This document shows, piece by piece, positions 11,261-20,614 of a stretch of DNA of 45,000 nucleotides (position 1 is the first letter of the stretch; every line of letters starts with the position of its first letter). Both the position numbers and the translations under genes were made by a program. The stretch comes from Prorocentrum cordatum (Eukaryota > Sar > Dinophyceae > Prorocentrales > Prorocentraceae): the NCBI GenBank assembly GCA_963575745.1, contig CAUYUJ010004570.1, positions 1 to 45,000 of the forward strand, read 5' to 3'. Below the pieces are notes generated by a model, which saw nothing but the letters and a program-made list of their open reading frames with translations, did not search any database and was not told where the DNA came from.

Positions 11261-12940
11261 AGGAGGGGGAGGGCGGGGGAGGACGGTGAGCAGGCAAGCC
11301 CCTTCTGAAAGAGAACGGCAGTGCTGCCGGACCGTGGCCTCTTCCAGTTCTGGGGTGAGCCGCCGGAGAGGCGCAACTCCGTTGCTCACGTCCACCGCCG
11401 GCCCTGGGCAGCCCGTGGGGCAGGCCGACACCGCCCCGACGGGGAGGCGCAACGCCGCCCGCCGCTCGGGGCGGCGCGGGCGGGCCACGGAGGGCCCCAG
11501 CAGCGGGGGCTCCGAGGCCCGCGAGCGGAGGAGGGGGCGACCAACGAAACACTCGTAGAGCGCGGCCCCCGAATGCCCCGGAAGAGAGTCTCGGCCGCTC
11601 GGTGGCCCCCTGGACGAGGGCCTGCCCGACGCGCCCGCGGGGGGCCGCGGAGGGGAGCCACTGGACCGAACAGCTGCAGGGAACGCGAGAGCGCAGGAGG
11701 CGAGGAGAACAGGACGAGGCACCAGGAGGAGGAGAGGGATGGGAAGGAGCCCCGCCTCATTCCCCCCCTCTCCTCCCCCACTGAGATCCCCCACTGAGAT
11801 CCGACCCAACATCGCGAAAAGTCACGACCAAGACCCTTGACCCCCATCTGTCTGCTGCACGTTTCGAGCTGGCTCAACCTGCGAGGGCCCTTGAGCCCGA
11901 GACCGGGAGAAAACGCCGCGCGTGCAGGAGTTGCAGCGCCTGGGTCTCAAGGCCACCCCTCTCCACCCCTCTCCGCTCGACTGCGGCCCCCGCTTGCTGG
12001 AGGGTCGGGGATCTCCTGACCCGGATCAATCCAGACCCGGGTTAGCAGGAAACCAAAAAACTGCAATGCAGGAAAAAAAACTGCAACGCTGGTCTTCGCA
12101 AACCCGGGTCAGCCAATATGCGCGGCCGCCTCGCGGCCACGAGCGGCTCGCTAACCCGGGTCAGCCAGAAGGGGTCTTCGCAGGATCCTGCAGGATCTGG
12201 TGCCCTGGCTGACCCCCGTTTGCACTGACCCCCGTCTCTCAGGCCCCGAGAGGGTACTCCACATCGGCCTCCGGGAGCGAGGGCACGCGCGCGCAGCTCT
12301 GTCCCGGCAGCTGGAGGTGCGTGGCACCCCTTCCCGTTGCCTTAGCGGCCTGACGGCATACAATCGCTGTACAGTCGGACCTAGACCAGAGAGCCTCCCT
12401 CCAGAACGCGGGACCCTCCGCCTGCCCAAACGCACAGAACATCCAAGGGTGCCTCCCTCGAGCCCCTGCCAACGGGGTGTTAGTGAACAGGGTGGTAGCC
12501 AAGGGGCCTCTACGAGCAAGTACAGGGTGACAGGTCACTTACCTCGTACTAGTGCTTGATCAATCGGGGCGACAAAACCGTCGATACATCATCATAACTC
12601 TGGGCAGGGGGGATTACCTCGCACCTACGCGCGGCAAATCAATTCTTCGAGGGCACTATTGACAACGCACCCGCAGCTATCACCCTATTTACAAACACAC
12701 CGTTTGCAGGCGCTTGGCTTCTCCAGGGTACACAAGAACATCGAACAGGCACGAAGAAGGGCACAATCCCCGAACTGCCCTCGATCTTACAACTCGGTCC
12801 GACTTGACCGCCAGGCGGAGTCCAATAACAAAAATATCCTGCCCCGCCCCTCCCCGCTCTTCGGGGGCGGCCAAGAGAGGGGCGTCCAAGAGGGAGGGGC
12901 GCAATCATGGCCGGCGGCAAGTGCGCAGCCCAGGGGGGGG
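11261..12940. other. No gene seen; AACCCGGGTCAGC motif repeated
   Basis: ACCCGGGTTAGC / AACCCGGGTCAGCC occurs near 12033, 12104 and 12151, with degenerate CTGACCCCCGT copies near 12205 and 12226. A near-duplicate ACTGAGATC(C) pair lies at about 11778-11802. No protein domain was found. Confidence 0.4.
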
Positions 12941-12987
12941 GGCCGGAACGTATTTGATATAAGAAGAGGCGCCATGAAAGCTGGAGA

Positions 12988-13303
12988 GATATCATGGCCC
13001 CCGCCATGACATCCACCCCCTACTAGTCATCACCCCCCTCTTGGCCGCCCCTCCACGCGGGTCGGAGAAATGCACCGGATCGCCGATGCGTAGCCAATGC
13101 ATCGGCGATACATCGACGATGCATCGGCGACGTCGGCGACGCATCGGCGACGTCGGCGTGGGGAAACTCGGGCTCCACATCGAGCCGCATCGCCGATGCA
13201 TCGGCGATGCCGAGCGGTCCTTCGACGCCATCCATCTAGGATATCATGGCCCCCGCCATGATATCCATCACTCCATAGGCATCACCCCCCTCTTGGCCGC
13301 CCC
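12988..13303. repeat. Direct repeat carrying the palindrome GATATCATGGC-CCCC-GCCATGATATC
   Basis: Two copies about 241 bp apart: 12988-13013 (one mismatch) and 13229-13254 (perfect 11-bp arms, 4-nt loop). Each is followed by ATCACCCCCCTCTTGGCCGC (13029 and 13282). The copies bracket the GATGCATCGG cluster. Confidence 0.8.
13076..13215. repeat. GATGCATCGGCGAYG self-complementary cluster, copy 2
   Basis: Nested copies of GCATCGGCGATGCATCGGC and CGACGTCGGCGACGCATCGG. Almost every unit contains the palindromes ATGCAT or GACGTC. Block order matches 1078-1220. Confidence 0.75.
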
Positions 13304-13481
13304 CGACCTGCACTGCCCGCCGAGCACCGCTGGCCCGCGCCCACCCGGGGCGCTCCCACTGCCACTCCAGCGCGCTCCCGCAGGGCGGGGTCCCGCAGCC
13401 GTCGCTGCCGTGGTCGCTGGCACCGTCGCCTCGCAAAAGGGGGGGGGAGGTCCGAGACCTCGCAGGGGGGATTAGAGGCCT

Positions 13482-13553
13482 CCTTCCTCCTCCTCCTCCT
13501 CCGCCTCCTCCTCCTCCTCCTCCTCCTCCTCCTCCTCCTCCTCCTCCTCCTCA
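13482..13553. repeat. (CCT)n microsatellite
   Basis: Nearly pure CCT triplets. Confidence 0.92.
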
Positions 13554-14360
13554 GCGGCCACTGTTGGCAGGCGGCCTTCTGTCTCAAATGGTTACAGGCC
13601 GCGGCGACACCGACAGCGAGTCCTGTCCAAAATGAAGAGGAACTGCTGTTGTGCTCTGTACCCAGTCTTTCCGTACCCATCTCGTTCGTGCCGATAAAAA
13701 AAACTCGACCAAAGCCTGGCACTTTTCAGGCCGAATCGATCCGTGAGAGCCCGGGGGCCTGAAACAGGGCGACCTCGCCCGTGCCAGAACAACTGCGACG
13801 CCAGCATCCCAGCGAAGGGAGACATCTCCGCGCGCCAGCGGCCGCCGCCGCGGCGTGCCCCTCGCGCTCGCGCGCGCTCGCGCGCGGGCGCGACAGCTCC
13901 AAAGCGCCCGGCGCCGCCCCGAGCGCGGCCGGGCACGGCCTGGGCCGCCGAGCTCCGTCCGAGCGCGGCCGCCCAGAGGTGCGCCGCCGCTGCACGCCGC
14001 GGCGGCGGCGCCCCGCGCCCCCGGGCGCCCGCGCCGCCCGCCTGGCGGCCGGCGGGCGCGGCGGCAGCGCGCCCGCCGCGCGCTCGCCACGCGCGCTGCA
14101 GGGCGGCCGGCGGCCCGCTGCGCGGACGGCTGCGCCCGGCGCCACGAGCGGCCTGGCACGCGACGACGGAGCGCTGCGGGCGCGCCCGCGCCGCCAGCGC
14201 GCGGAGAGCTGGTGCGTCGGGGCGGCGCCCAAGGCAGCCGCCCGGCGTCGGGGTCTGCAGGTGCGCGGCGTGCGTTGCGGCAGCGGGCCCGCGGCGGTCG
14301 CCTCGGCCTCCTCCGGAGCGCCACGGAGGGAGGAGAAGCGGCATGAACAGATGAGCGAGA
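13554..14360. other. GC-rich stretch without recognised gene
   Basis: Extremely GC-rich from about 13850 to 14300 with long Arg/Ala frames in several phases. No domain was recognised. It lies downstream of the channel stop codon on the minus strand. Confidence 0.35.
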
Positions 14361-14369
14361 AGAGACGGG

Positions 14370-14700
14370 TCTTACGCGAGATGGCATGGCGACCTTACGC
14401 AGTGGCGTACTCAGGCCGCCCGCGCGGAACGCTACAGAAATGAGGGTGCTCACGCGCGACCAGACGCGGGCAGATTACGCGCGATTGTCCGGGCAGTCGA
14501 ACCCGTTTTCTGCGTCGCCCAAAGGAGCGAGGAAAAGAACTGGCGACCTTACGCGAAACGACATGGCGACCTTGCGCTGCGGCTGACGCGGGCCGCCAGA
14601 ATGGCACACCCTGTGGAGAAGAAAGCACTTACGCGGGAAGCTTGCTCGCGAATGTCCGCGCAATCGACTCCGTTTCTTCCGTCGCCCATATACACTTTCG
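14370..14700. repeat. 169-bp tandem duplication downstream of the channel gene
   Basis: CGCGATTGTCCGGGCAGTCG at about 14479 recurs as CGCGAATGTCCGCGCAATCG at about 14648, each followed by CCGTTTCTnCGTCGCCCA-like sequence. GGCGACCTTACGC recurs at about 14388, 14545 and, changed, 14570. Confidence 0.6.
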
Positions 14701-14915
14701 GAGTCCCGCCGAATTTCTTGGATCGGCGATTCAGCCCGCTTCCTGGCGCGCGGATCGCGCTAGGGGCGGCGCCAGAGGCGCCGCCAGAGGGTCCAGCGCA
14801 GATCCGAGAAATCCGCGCGGAACTCCGAAAGATTATGTTGATGCAGCTTCTGCTTCTTCGAGGTCAGAAATGCGGTGGAAGGCGCGCGCGCGACCCCGCC
14901 AGCACAAGCTCAGCG

Positions 14916-15543
14916 TCAAGACTCGTCGTCGTCGGACGAGGATCCGCTGCTGGTGCTCATCGAGGTCTCCTCCGGGTCGAATGCGAGCAGCATTGGATCC
15001 TTGTACAGGTTCGGGTCGAACTTCTCCACAACCAACGGCCCCTCGTTCCGATCGACCTCGATGGCGAGCTCGAGAGGCATCACTTCCGCGAGCCGACCGT
15101 ACACGTCGTTGTACCTGACCTGGAAAAGACCGATCAGCACTGGCAGCAGCCACGTCGCAAAGAACTGCACGGTCAGCACTCCGTCCAGCGCGACGATGCC
15201 GCACAGCGTCAGCGAACCTGCGAAAAGGCCCACCATGGCAGTGTTGAACAACCCTATCCAGCATTGCCCCGCCCCGTCGAACTCGGGAGCATACACATTC
15301 TTGAAAAGCCAACGATACACCGCGGAGGCCACGGCGAAGTATACGGCGCAAAGGGGCATGATCCACGGCGCTATGACGGAGTACATGTTCGCGAGCACGA
15401 GCACGATTGCGATGTTGGTGCCCTCGTAGGACCACCAGCACGGCTCCTCCTCCTGCTGTTCTGGCGAGGCCCCCGTCAGCTGCCGGACGCCCTGCCAGAG
15501 GCCATACAGCCGCAGCAGCAGCATGGGGAGCGTTATGCCAATC
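14916..15543 (-). CDS. OSCA/TMEM63 (CSC1-like) channel, exon 7 (C-terminal, with stop)
   Basis: Last visible exon of an OSCA/TMEM63/CSC1 (DUF221, RSN1_7TM) channel. Family members are mechanically or osmotically gated, calcium-permeable cation channels of the plasma or internal membranes. The exon encodes about 208 residues after acceptor AG at 15545-15544 and ends at TGA 14918-14916. It holds the final membrane helices of the 7TM domain. The stretch YSVIAPWIMPLCAVYFAVAS corresponds to the family's conserved 'YS.I.P.I.PF..VYF' helix; it is followed by VYRWLFKNVYAPEFDGAG and by GLFNTAMVGLFAGSLT, also in family order. The tail is hydrophilic and acidic and ends SSSDDDES. The join to exon 6 is in phase (ATT AA|G ATT). 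The protein family is clear; a specific orthologue cannot be named. Confidence 0.9.
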
Positions 15544-15672
15544 CTGACGTTAGGTCGGGCATGTCCTCCTACAGGCGGATTGTGGACGAAAAAAAACAAA
15601 ATAGTCAAAACGCATTTGAAAATAGTGTTTGACCATTGTTGAATACTCTCCCTGTAGAGGGACCGACCCGAC
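15544..15672 (-). other. Channel intron 6, AT-rich
   Basis: A 129-bp intron with donor AA|GTCGGG and acceptor ACGTCAG|G. It is clearly AT-richer than its exons and has no internal stop in the exon frame. Its ends carry a weak 10-bp inverted similarity (TAAGTCGGG against rc TTAGGTCGGG). This could be a decayed inverted repeat or chance. Confidence 0.65.
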
Positions 15673-15783
15673 TTAATCCTGGCGATCACGAACACCATGA
15701 AGTACACGGCAACCTTCGGCACGGTCGCGCCCAGGATCTGCCCCGCGCACAGCGGGCTCGCGAGGATGTCCCGGACGGAGTAC
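15673..15783 (-). CDS. OSCA/TMEM63 channel, exon 6
   Basis: A 111-bp exon encoding YSVRDILASPLCAGQILG and one hydrophobic helix (VAVYFMVFVIARIK). It corresponds to the region after the short extracellular loop of the 7TM domain. The upstream junction restores a TGG Trp codon (ATC TG|G TAC). The downstream donor is AA|GTCGGG, giving ARIK|IGITLPMLLLR when joined. Reading through both flanking introns is possible without a stop, so an unspliced 343-codon frame exists. The AT-rich inserts have no counterpart in the family, so splicing is the better model. Confidence 0.82.
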   Translation of the reverse strand, partial: VLRPGHPREPAVRGADPGRDRAEGCRVLHGVRDRQD

Positions 15784-15937
15784 CTGAAGGGGCCCAGGAA
15801 CAAAAATAAATGCACACAAATCCCAAATTTAAAGCATTTTTCTGAATTTTCGTCTTCGCCCCCACTTCCCATACTTTCCCACACTCCTGGGGATCGGCGA
15901 TTAGTTGTGTCTGTGAGTTTCTTCCCCTCCTGAATAC
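15784..15937 (-). mobile_element. Introner-like element (channel intron 5), family copy 1
   Basis: A 154-bp AT-richer intron flanked by GGTA on both sides (TG|GTA-TTC and CA-G|GTACTC). Its ends, TTCAGGAGGGG and CCCCTTCA, are imperfectly inverted. It shares blocks in the same order with 3262-3430: plus-strand GAAGGGGCC, TACACACAAAT-like, ACTTCCCATACTTTCCCA, GGGATCGRCGATTA and CCCCTCCTGA. The donor GT and the final acceptor G come from the flanking duplication. Confidence 0.78.
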
Positions 15938-16176
15938 CAGATGACACCGCCCACGGCCAGGAGGTACAGGGAGGCGATCTGGAAGCTGAAGTTGCGATAC
16001 AGCGCCGACCCCGCGACCGCGGACCTCGTCTTGCGCCGCTCGAAGCTGTGGGAGACGCACTCCACCACAGTGGGGGGCACCAGCCAGATGGCGAATGTCA
16101 TCAGCACGGGCAGGTAGTTGCACGCAACGCGGTAGATATCCGCCACAGTGCCGTAGGCACTGATTGATTGGAGTGT
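15938..16176 (-). CDS. OSCA/TMEM63 channel, exon 5
   Basis: A 239-bp exon. The translated frame TLQSISAYGTVADIYRV, then CNYLPVLMTFAIWLVPPTVV, then SFERRKTRSAVAGSALYRNF, then SFQIASLYLLAVGGVIW matches the core of the 7TM domain. In the family a helix ending in a short cytosolic segment with a '.TRS....S...Y.NF.FQ..N' pattern is diagnostic. The acceptor is AAAAG at 16178-16177, the only nearby AG that keeps phase with exon 4. The alternative AG at 16161-16160 breaks the frame. The donor is TG|GTATTC. Confidence 0.88.
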
Positions 16177-16736
16177 CTTTTCAAGGGCCCCAGACCCTGG
16201 ATTTCCTGGACTTCTGCGTGACCTTTGGGCCCTCCCGGGATGCGTCGCTTGGCCATTTCCAGAGGCCCTGGAAGCGTTCTTGGGGTCACGTGTGCCCTCA
16301 GGTGGTCCCAACCGGGGAGCCATCCCAAGCGCGTCTTGGGCCATCTTGGAGGCCCTGGAGGCCAGCCCGAGAAGCCAAACCAACAAGAACGACAGGTTTC
16401 CAACGATCTTTGTATTCACGCCTGCTCGGTCCTCAGGACGTCCAAGACGACCCCAGGAGCTTCCAATCAGCGCTCCAGCAGGGCTCAGGAGGCCCTCAAG
16501 AAGGGGACCCCCAGACTGCCGAGAAGCCAAAAAAGCGCACCACCGCCAGAACACTGGACCCCGAAGAGACCACCGAGAGGCCCTCACGAGGCCTCAAGAG
16601 GCCCCAAGGCCTCAAGAGGCCCCAAAGAGACTCTCAAGACGTCCCCAGGAGGCCTCCAAGAGGCGCCCCAAGAAACGGCGTCCAGAAGGCGTCTGGTCCA
16701 CGAGCCAGGGCGGTGGCGGGCTGAGCCGAAGGCCAC
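16177..16736 (-). other. Channel intron 4 with decamer-like repeats
   Basis: A 560-bp GT-AG intron. Its middle (about 16430-16690) consists of degenerate GGCCTCAAGAG / CCCAAGACG-type units related to the repeat that fills 31.7-40.6 kb. No coding segment was seen. Confidence 0.6.
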
Positions 16737-17090
16737 TAGATAGCGAACGTTCTCACTGTCGTTGTTCCTGGCCCACTTGTCCAGCGACGGCGCGTACTCC
16801 TTGACGTTCTCTGGATTCGTCGCAAACTGCAGCGCAAGGATGGGCGCATTCGCAAACAGGACCCCAAGGGTCCACATGAAGGTGCAGATCCGCGTGCGCA
16901 GCACGACGTGCGGGAGCATGCTCGACATGTTGACCCAGACGATGTCGCGAGGCTCCGGCGCGGGGAACAGCCTCCACGCGTGCTGCGCGGTGGCCGTGTC
17001 GTCGGACTTGAACAGCAGCGTCTGCTGCGCGATGAGGCAGTCCTTCACGCTGCCGAAGGTCACGATGGCCGTCGAGGTCGAAAACGATAC
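16737..17090 (-). CDS. OSCA/TMEM63 channel, exon 4
   Basis: A 354-bp, phase-0 exon of 118 codons. It opens with VSFSTSTAIVTFGSVKD, the last strand of the cytosolic RRM-like domain ('.AFVTF.S...A'). The family signature APEPRDIVWVNM follows, then a membrane helix (RICTFMWTLGVLFANAPILA) and a cytosolic/lumenal segment ending SENVRYL. The start is set by AAAG|GTATCG and the end by CTA|GTGGCC. EPRD-x-W is among the most conserved motifs in OSCA proteins and makes the assignment firm. Confidence 0.9.
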
Positions 17091-17093
17091 CTT

Positions 17094-17253
17094 TCGAGCA
17101 AGGCCTAACCGACCCCTGGCAAGCCATCCCCTTCCGTGGCGTCAACCTCGCCTTTCAAAGCTTCCCTCCGGCCGTTCACATACGTCTTGGGGCGAGGCGA
17201 GGGGACGTCACGGAAGGAGATGGTTTGCCAGGGGTCGGTCAGGCCGCCCCTGA
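17094..17253 (-). mobile_element. Introner-like element with terminal inverted repeats (channel intron 3)
   Basis: The 165-bp intron 3 (17255-17091) is nearly all one short palindrome-ended element. Arms at 17102-17143 and 17204-17245 are inverted copies differing at about 4 of 42 positions (arm starts GGCCTAACCGACCCCTGGC). Eight looser bases extend each arm outward. AAGGT stands on both sides (17258-17254 and 17093-17089 on the minus strand). The first copy gives the donor AAG|GT and the second the acceptor AAAG|GT. This is the arrangement expected when a MITE-like element creates an intron by target-site duplication. There is no coding capacity. Confidence 0.82.
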
Positions 17254-17255
17254 AC

Positions 17256-17525
17256 CTTGCCTCCGTACTCCACCATCTCGTGTGCCCTCCGGACATTGTG
17301 CCGGAACTCCTGCTCCAGGGACGCCGCCCTCCTGAGGCCCTCCTTGTAGCGGGCCTTGGCCCTGTGGTGGCAGCAGAAGCACCGCAGGGCCCCCGCGGTC
17401 TTTCCCAGAGTCTTCTGCATGTGCAGCTTGCGGGTGTCCTCCATAAGCACGCAGTGCAAGACGCTCGGGAAGAGCGACCTGAAAGCTGCGAGGAGGGCGT
17501 CGGGGTCCTGCATCGAAGGAGGCAC
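17256..17525 (-). CDS. OSCA/TMEM63 channel, exon 3
   Basis: A 270-bp, phase-0 exon of 90 codons. It starts VPPSMQDPDALLAAFRSLFP, which continues the YSVLVEQ of exon 2 to give the family pattern 'VLV..VP.S....D..L..FF..LFP' at the start of the cytosolic domain. It continues through VLMEDTRKLHMQKTLGK and a basic, helical stretch with CFCCHH to AHEMVEYGGK. The acceptor is CCAACAG|GTGCCT and the donor AAG|GTTCAG. A basic loop between the two halves of the cytosolic domain is normal for the family. The CFCCHH cluster is unusual. Confidence 0.85.
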
Positions 17526-17539
17526 CTGTTGGCGGCCAG

Positions 17540-17650
17540 CCCAAGGAGGAAGTGAGAGAGAGCGGGCGTTCTCAGAGGGCTCGGAAGTCCCCTGGCCTCC
17601 TGAGCAGTTCTCTAAGCTCTCCCCGAAGACACAAAACTTTTCTGACGGCG
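17540..17650. repeat. CT/GA-rich dispersed repeat, copy 1
   Basis: GGCGTTCTCAGAGGGCTCGG, GGCCTCCTGAGCAGTTCTCT and AGCTCTCCCCGAAGACAC parallel 44500-44610 in order. Both contain inverted TTCTCAGA/TCTGAGAA-type pairs. Confidence 0.55.
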
Positions 17651-17724
17651 AGAGAGCTTCGGGGTCTCTGAGCGGGCCTCGTCCTGCTCATTTCCACCCC
17701 TCGCTCGCCGCCGATCCTTCCTTG

Positions 17725-18640
17725 TCCTCCTCCTCCTCCTCCTTTTCCTCCTCCTCCTCCTCCTCCTCATGCTCTTCCTCCTCATCCTCGTCCTCCTCCT
17801 CTTCCTCCTCCCTCCTCTCCTCCTCCTCTGCTCCTCCTGCTCCTCCTGCTCCTCCTGCTCCTCCTGCTCCTCCTCCTCCTCCTCCTCCTCCTCCTCCTCC
17901 TCCTCCTCCTCCTCCTCCTCTCCTCCTCCGCCTCCGCCTCCGCCTCCGCCTCCCTCCGCCTCCGCCTCCGCCTCCGCCTCCGCCTCCGCCTCCTCCTCCT
18001 CCTCCTCCTCCTCCTCCTCCTCCTCCTCCTCCTCCTCCTCCTCCTCCTCCTCCTCCTCCTCCTCCTCCTCCTCCGCCACCTCCTCCCCCCTCTCCTCCTC
18101 CTTTTCCTCCTCCTCATCCTCTTCCTCCTCGTCCTCCTTCTCCTCACCGTCGTCCTCCTCAGCCTCTCCTCCTCCGCCTCCTCCTCCTCCCCCTCCTCTC
18201 CTCCTCCTCCTCCCCTCCTCCTCCTCCTCCTCCGCCACCTCCTCCCCCCTCTCCTCCTCCTCATCCTCCTCCTCCTCCCCGTCCTCCTTCTCCTCACCGT
18301 CGTCCTCCTCAGCCTTCTCCTCCTCCGCCTCCTCCTCCTCCTCCCCTCCTCCTCCTCTTCCTCCTCCGCCTCCTCCTCCCCCTCCTCCTCCTCCCTTCCT
18401 CCTCCTCCTCCTCTTCCTCCTCGTCCTCCTTCTCCTCACCGTCGTCCTCCTCAGCCATCTCCTCCTCCACCTCCTCCTCCTCCCCCTCCCCCTCCCCTCC
18501 TCCTCCTCCTCCTCCTCCTCCTCCTCCTCCTCCTCCTCCGCCTCCTCCTCCTCCTCCTCCTCCTCCTCCTCCTCCTCCTCCTCCTCCTCCTCCTCCTCCT
18601 CCTCCTCCTCCTCCTCCTCCTCCTCCTCCTCTTCCTCTTC
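17725..18640. repeat. 0.9-kb (CCT)n-rich tract in channel intron 2
   Basis: CCT triplets with GCC, CAT and TTC variants and a duplicated 130-bp inner segment (TCCTTCTCCTCACCGTCGTC at about 18137, 18286 and 18428). Sense (minus) strand is AGG. Poly-Glu, poly-Arg, poly-Ser and poly-Pro frames over it are not genes. Confidence 0.92.
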
Positions 18641-18822
18641 GCATTACTCATGATTCTTCTAGTAGCATTACCACTATAGCTATTAGTAGTCGTAGAAGTG
18701 GTCGTAGTAGTAGTATTAGTAGATAACGTTAGTAAAATTAGCAGCTGTGGCATGATTAGTGTTATCAGTTGTATCGGTGTTGCTAGTACCCTCATGCGTG
18801 GTAGTCATATTGAAAGTACTAT

Positions 18823-19262
<440 letters not shown>

Positions 19263-20379
19263 GAAAATACTAGTGGCATTATCCGTGATAGAATTAGTCC
19301 TAGTGATACCAGCATTACGACTTTTCGCACTGCTCACAATCATGTAGCAATCGGTATTCGCCTTAGTAGTCGTGCTCGCCTTCCCCTTCGTATTACTAGT
19401 CTTATCCGTCGTCGTAGGATTGCTATATTGGTATGTCCAGTATGATTGTAAGACGTATGCGTAGTCGCCTCAGTAGTAGCGTGCGTCTCGATCCGTGCTA
19501 TTACTATTCCTCATAGCGTGTCAATATTGGTCGCAGACGTTGTAGTAGTAGTATTGGTTTTCGTCTTGCGAGTACGAATAATATGGGTCCTAGTGCGTGG
19601 TACTCATATGTTTAATTCGTAGTAGTATGGGCCGTCGTCGCCTGTGTAGCGTCAGTCGTGACAGTCCCAATCATAGTATTAGTTTGCACCGCCTTATTAG
19701 TCATAGTATTAGTAATAGTAGTATCAGTATGGATAGTAAGAGTAGTAATAGTGCTAGTGGTCTCAATAGGGTGCGTCTTCGCCTTAGTCGTATTAGCATT
19801 GTTCGTAGTATCCAGAATGGCCGTGGTGTTCCTATGAGTCGCCTTCGCCTCCGTAGTAATCCTCTGAATAGCCTTGGTGCTCTTAGTAGTATGAGCTGGT
19901 GTAGTCGTATTCGTCGTATTATTCGCGATGACATTCGGCGTCTTCCTCGAAGCTTTCTTCCTCGAAGCTTTCTTCGTGTTTCTAGTCATCGTATATGTTT
20001 GCGTCCACCTACTTATATTCGTTGTATGCTTCGGAATCCGTTTCCTCCGCGTCCTTCTCCTCCTCCTCCTCCTCCTCCTCCTCCGCCTCTGCCTCCGCCT
20101 CCGCCAGCGCCTCCGCCTACACGATCACCTCCGTCTCCGCCTCCAACTGCGCCTCCTCCTCCGCCTTCGCCTCTGCCTCTTCCTCCGTCGTCTCCTCCTC
20201 CTCCTCCTCCTCCTGCTCCTCCTCCTCCGCCTCCTCATCCTCATCCTCGTCCTCCTCCTCGTCATCCACGGCCTGTTCGTCCTTATTGTCCTTATCATCC
20301 TCCTCCCCCTCCTCATCCCCGTCCTCCTCCTCCTCCTCAGCATCAGCAACCTCATCATCCTCTTCATCCGCATCATCAT

Positions 20380-20410
<31 letters not shown>

Positions 20411-20572
20411 CTCATCCTCCGCCTCCTCATCATCCTCCTACTCGTCCTCCTCGTCCTCCTCATCCTCCTCGTCGTCCTCCCCCGTTCGCGCCTCCCACGA
20501 TGAGTGGTAGCATTAGTAATATTACTCTTGGGATTCTTAGTACGAGTGGTATGAATATTGGTAGTAGTAGTA

Positions 20573-20614
<42 letters not shown>

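Noticed and set aside
14916-15947. A single 343-codon exon for the channel C-terminus
   Set aside because: Two inserts in this frame are AT-rich, lack family similarity, and have good splice sites that restore conserved sequence; one is a dispersed repeat.
16159-16160. AG at 16161-16160 as the exon 5 acceptor
   Set aside because: It would break the reading frame with exon 4; the AG at 16178-16177 keeps phase.
17612-18795. Long Glu-, Arg-, Ser-, Pro- and Gly-rich open frames
   Set aside because: They are translations of CCT/AGG triplets in several frames of both strands, inside the channel intron, with no conserved domain.
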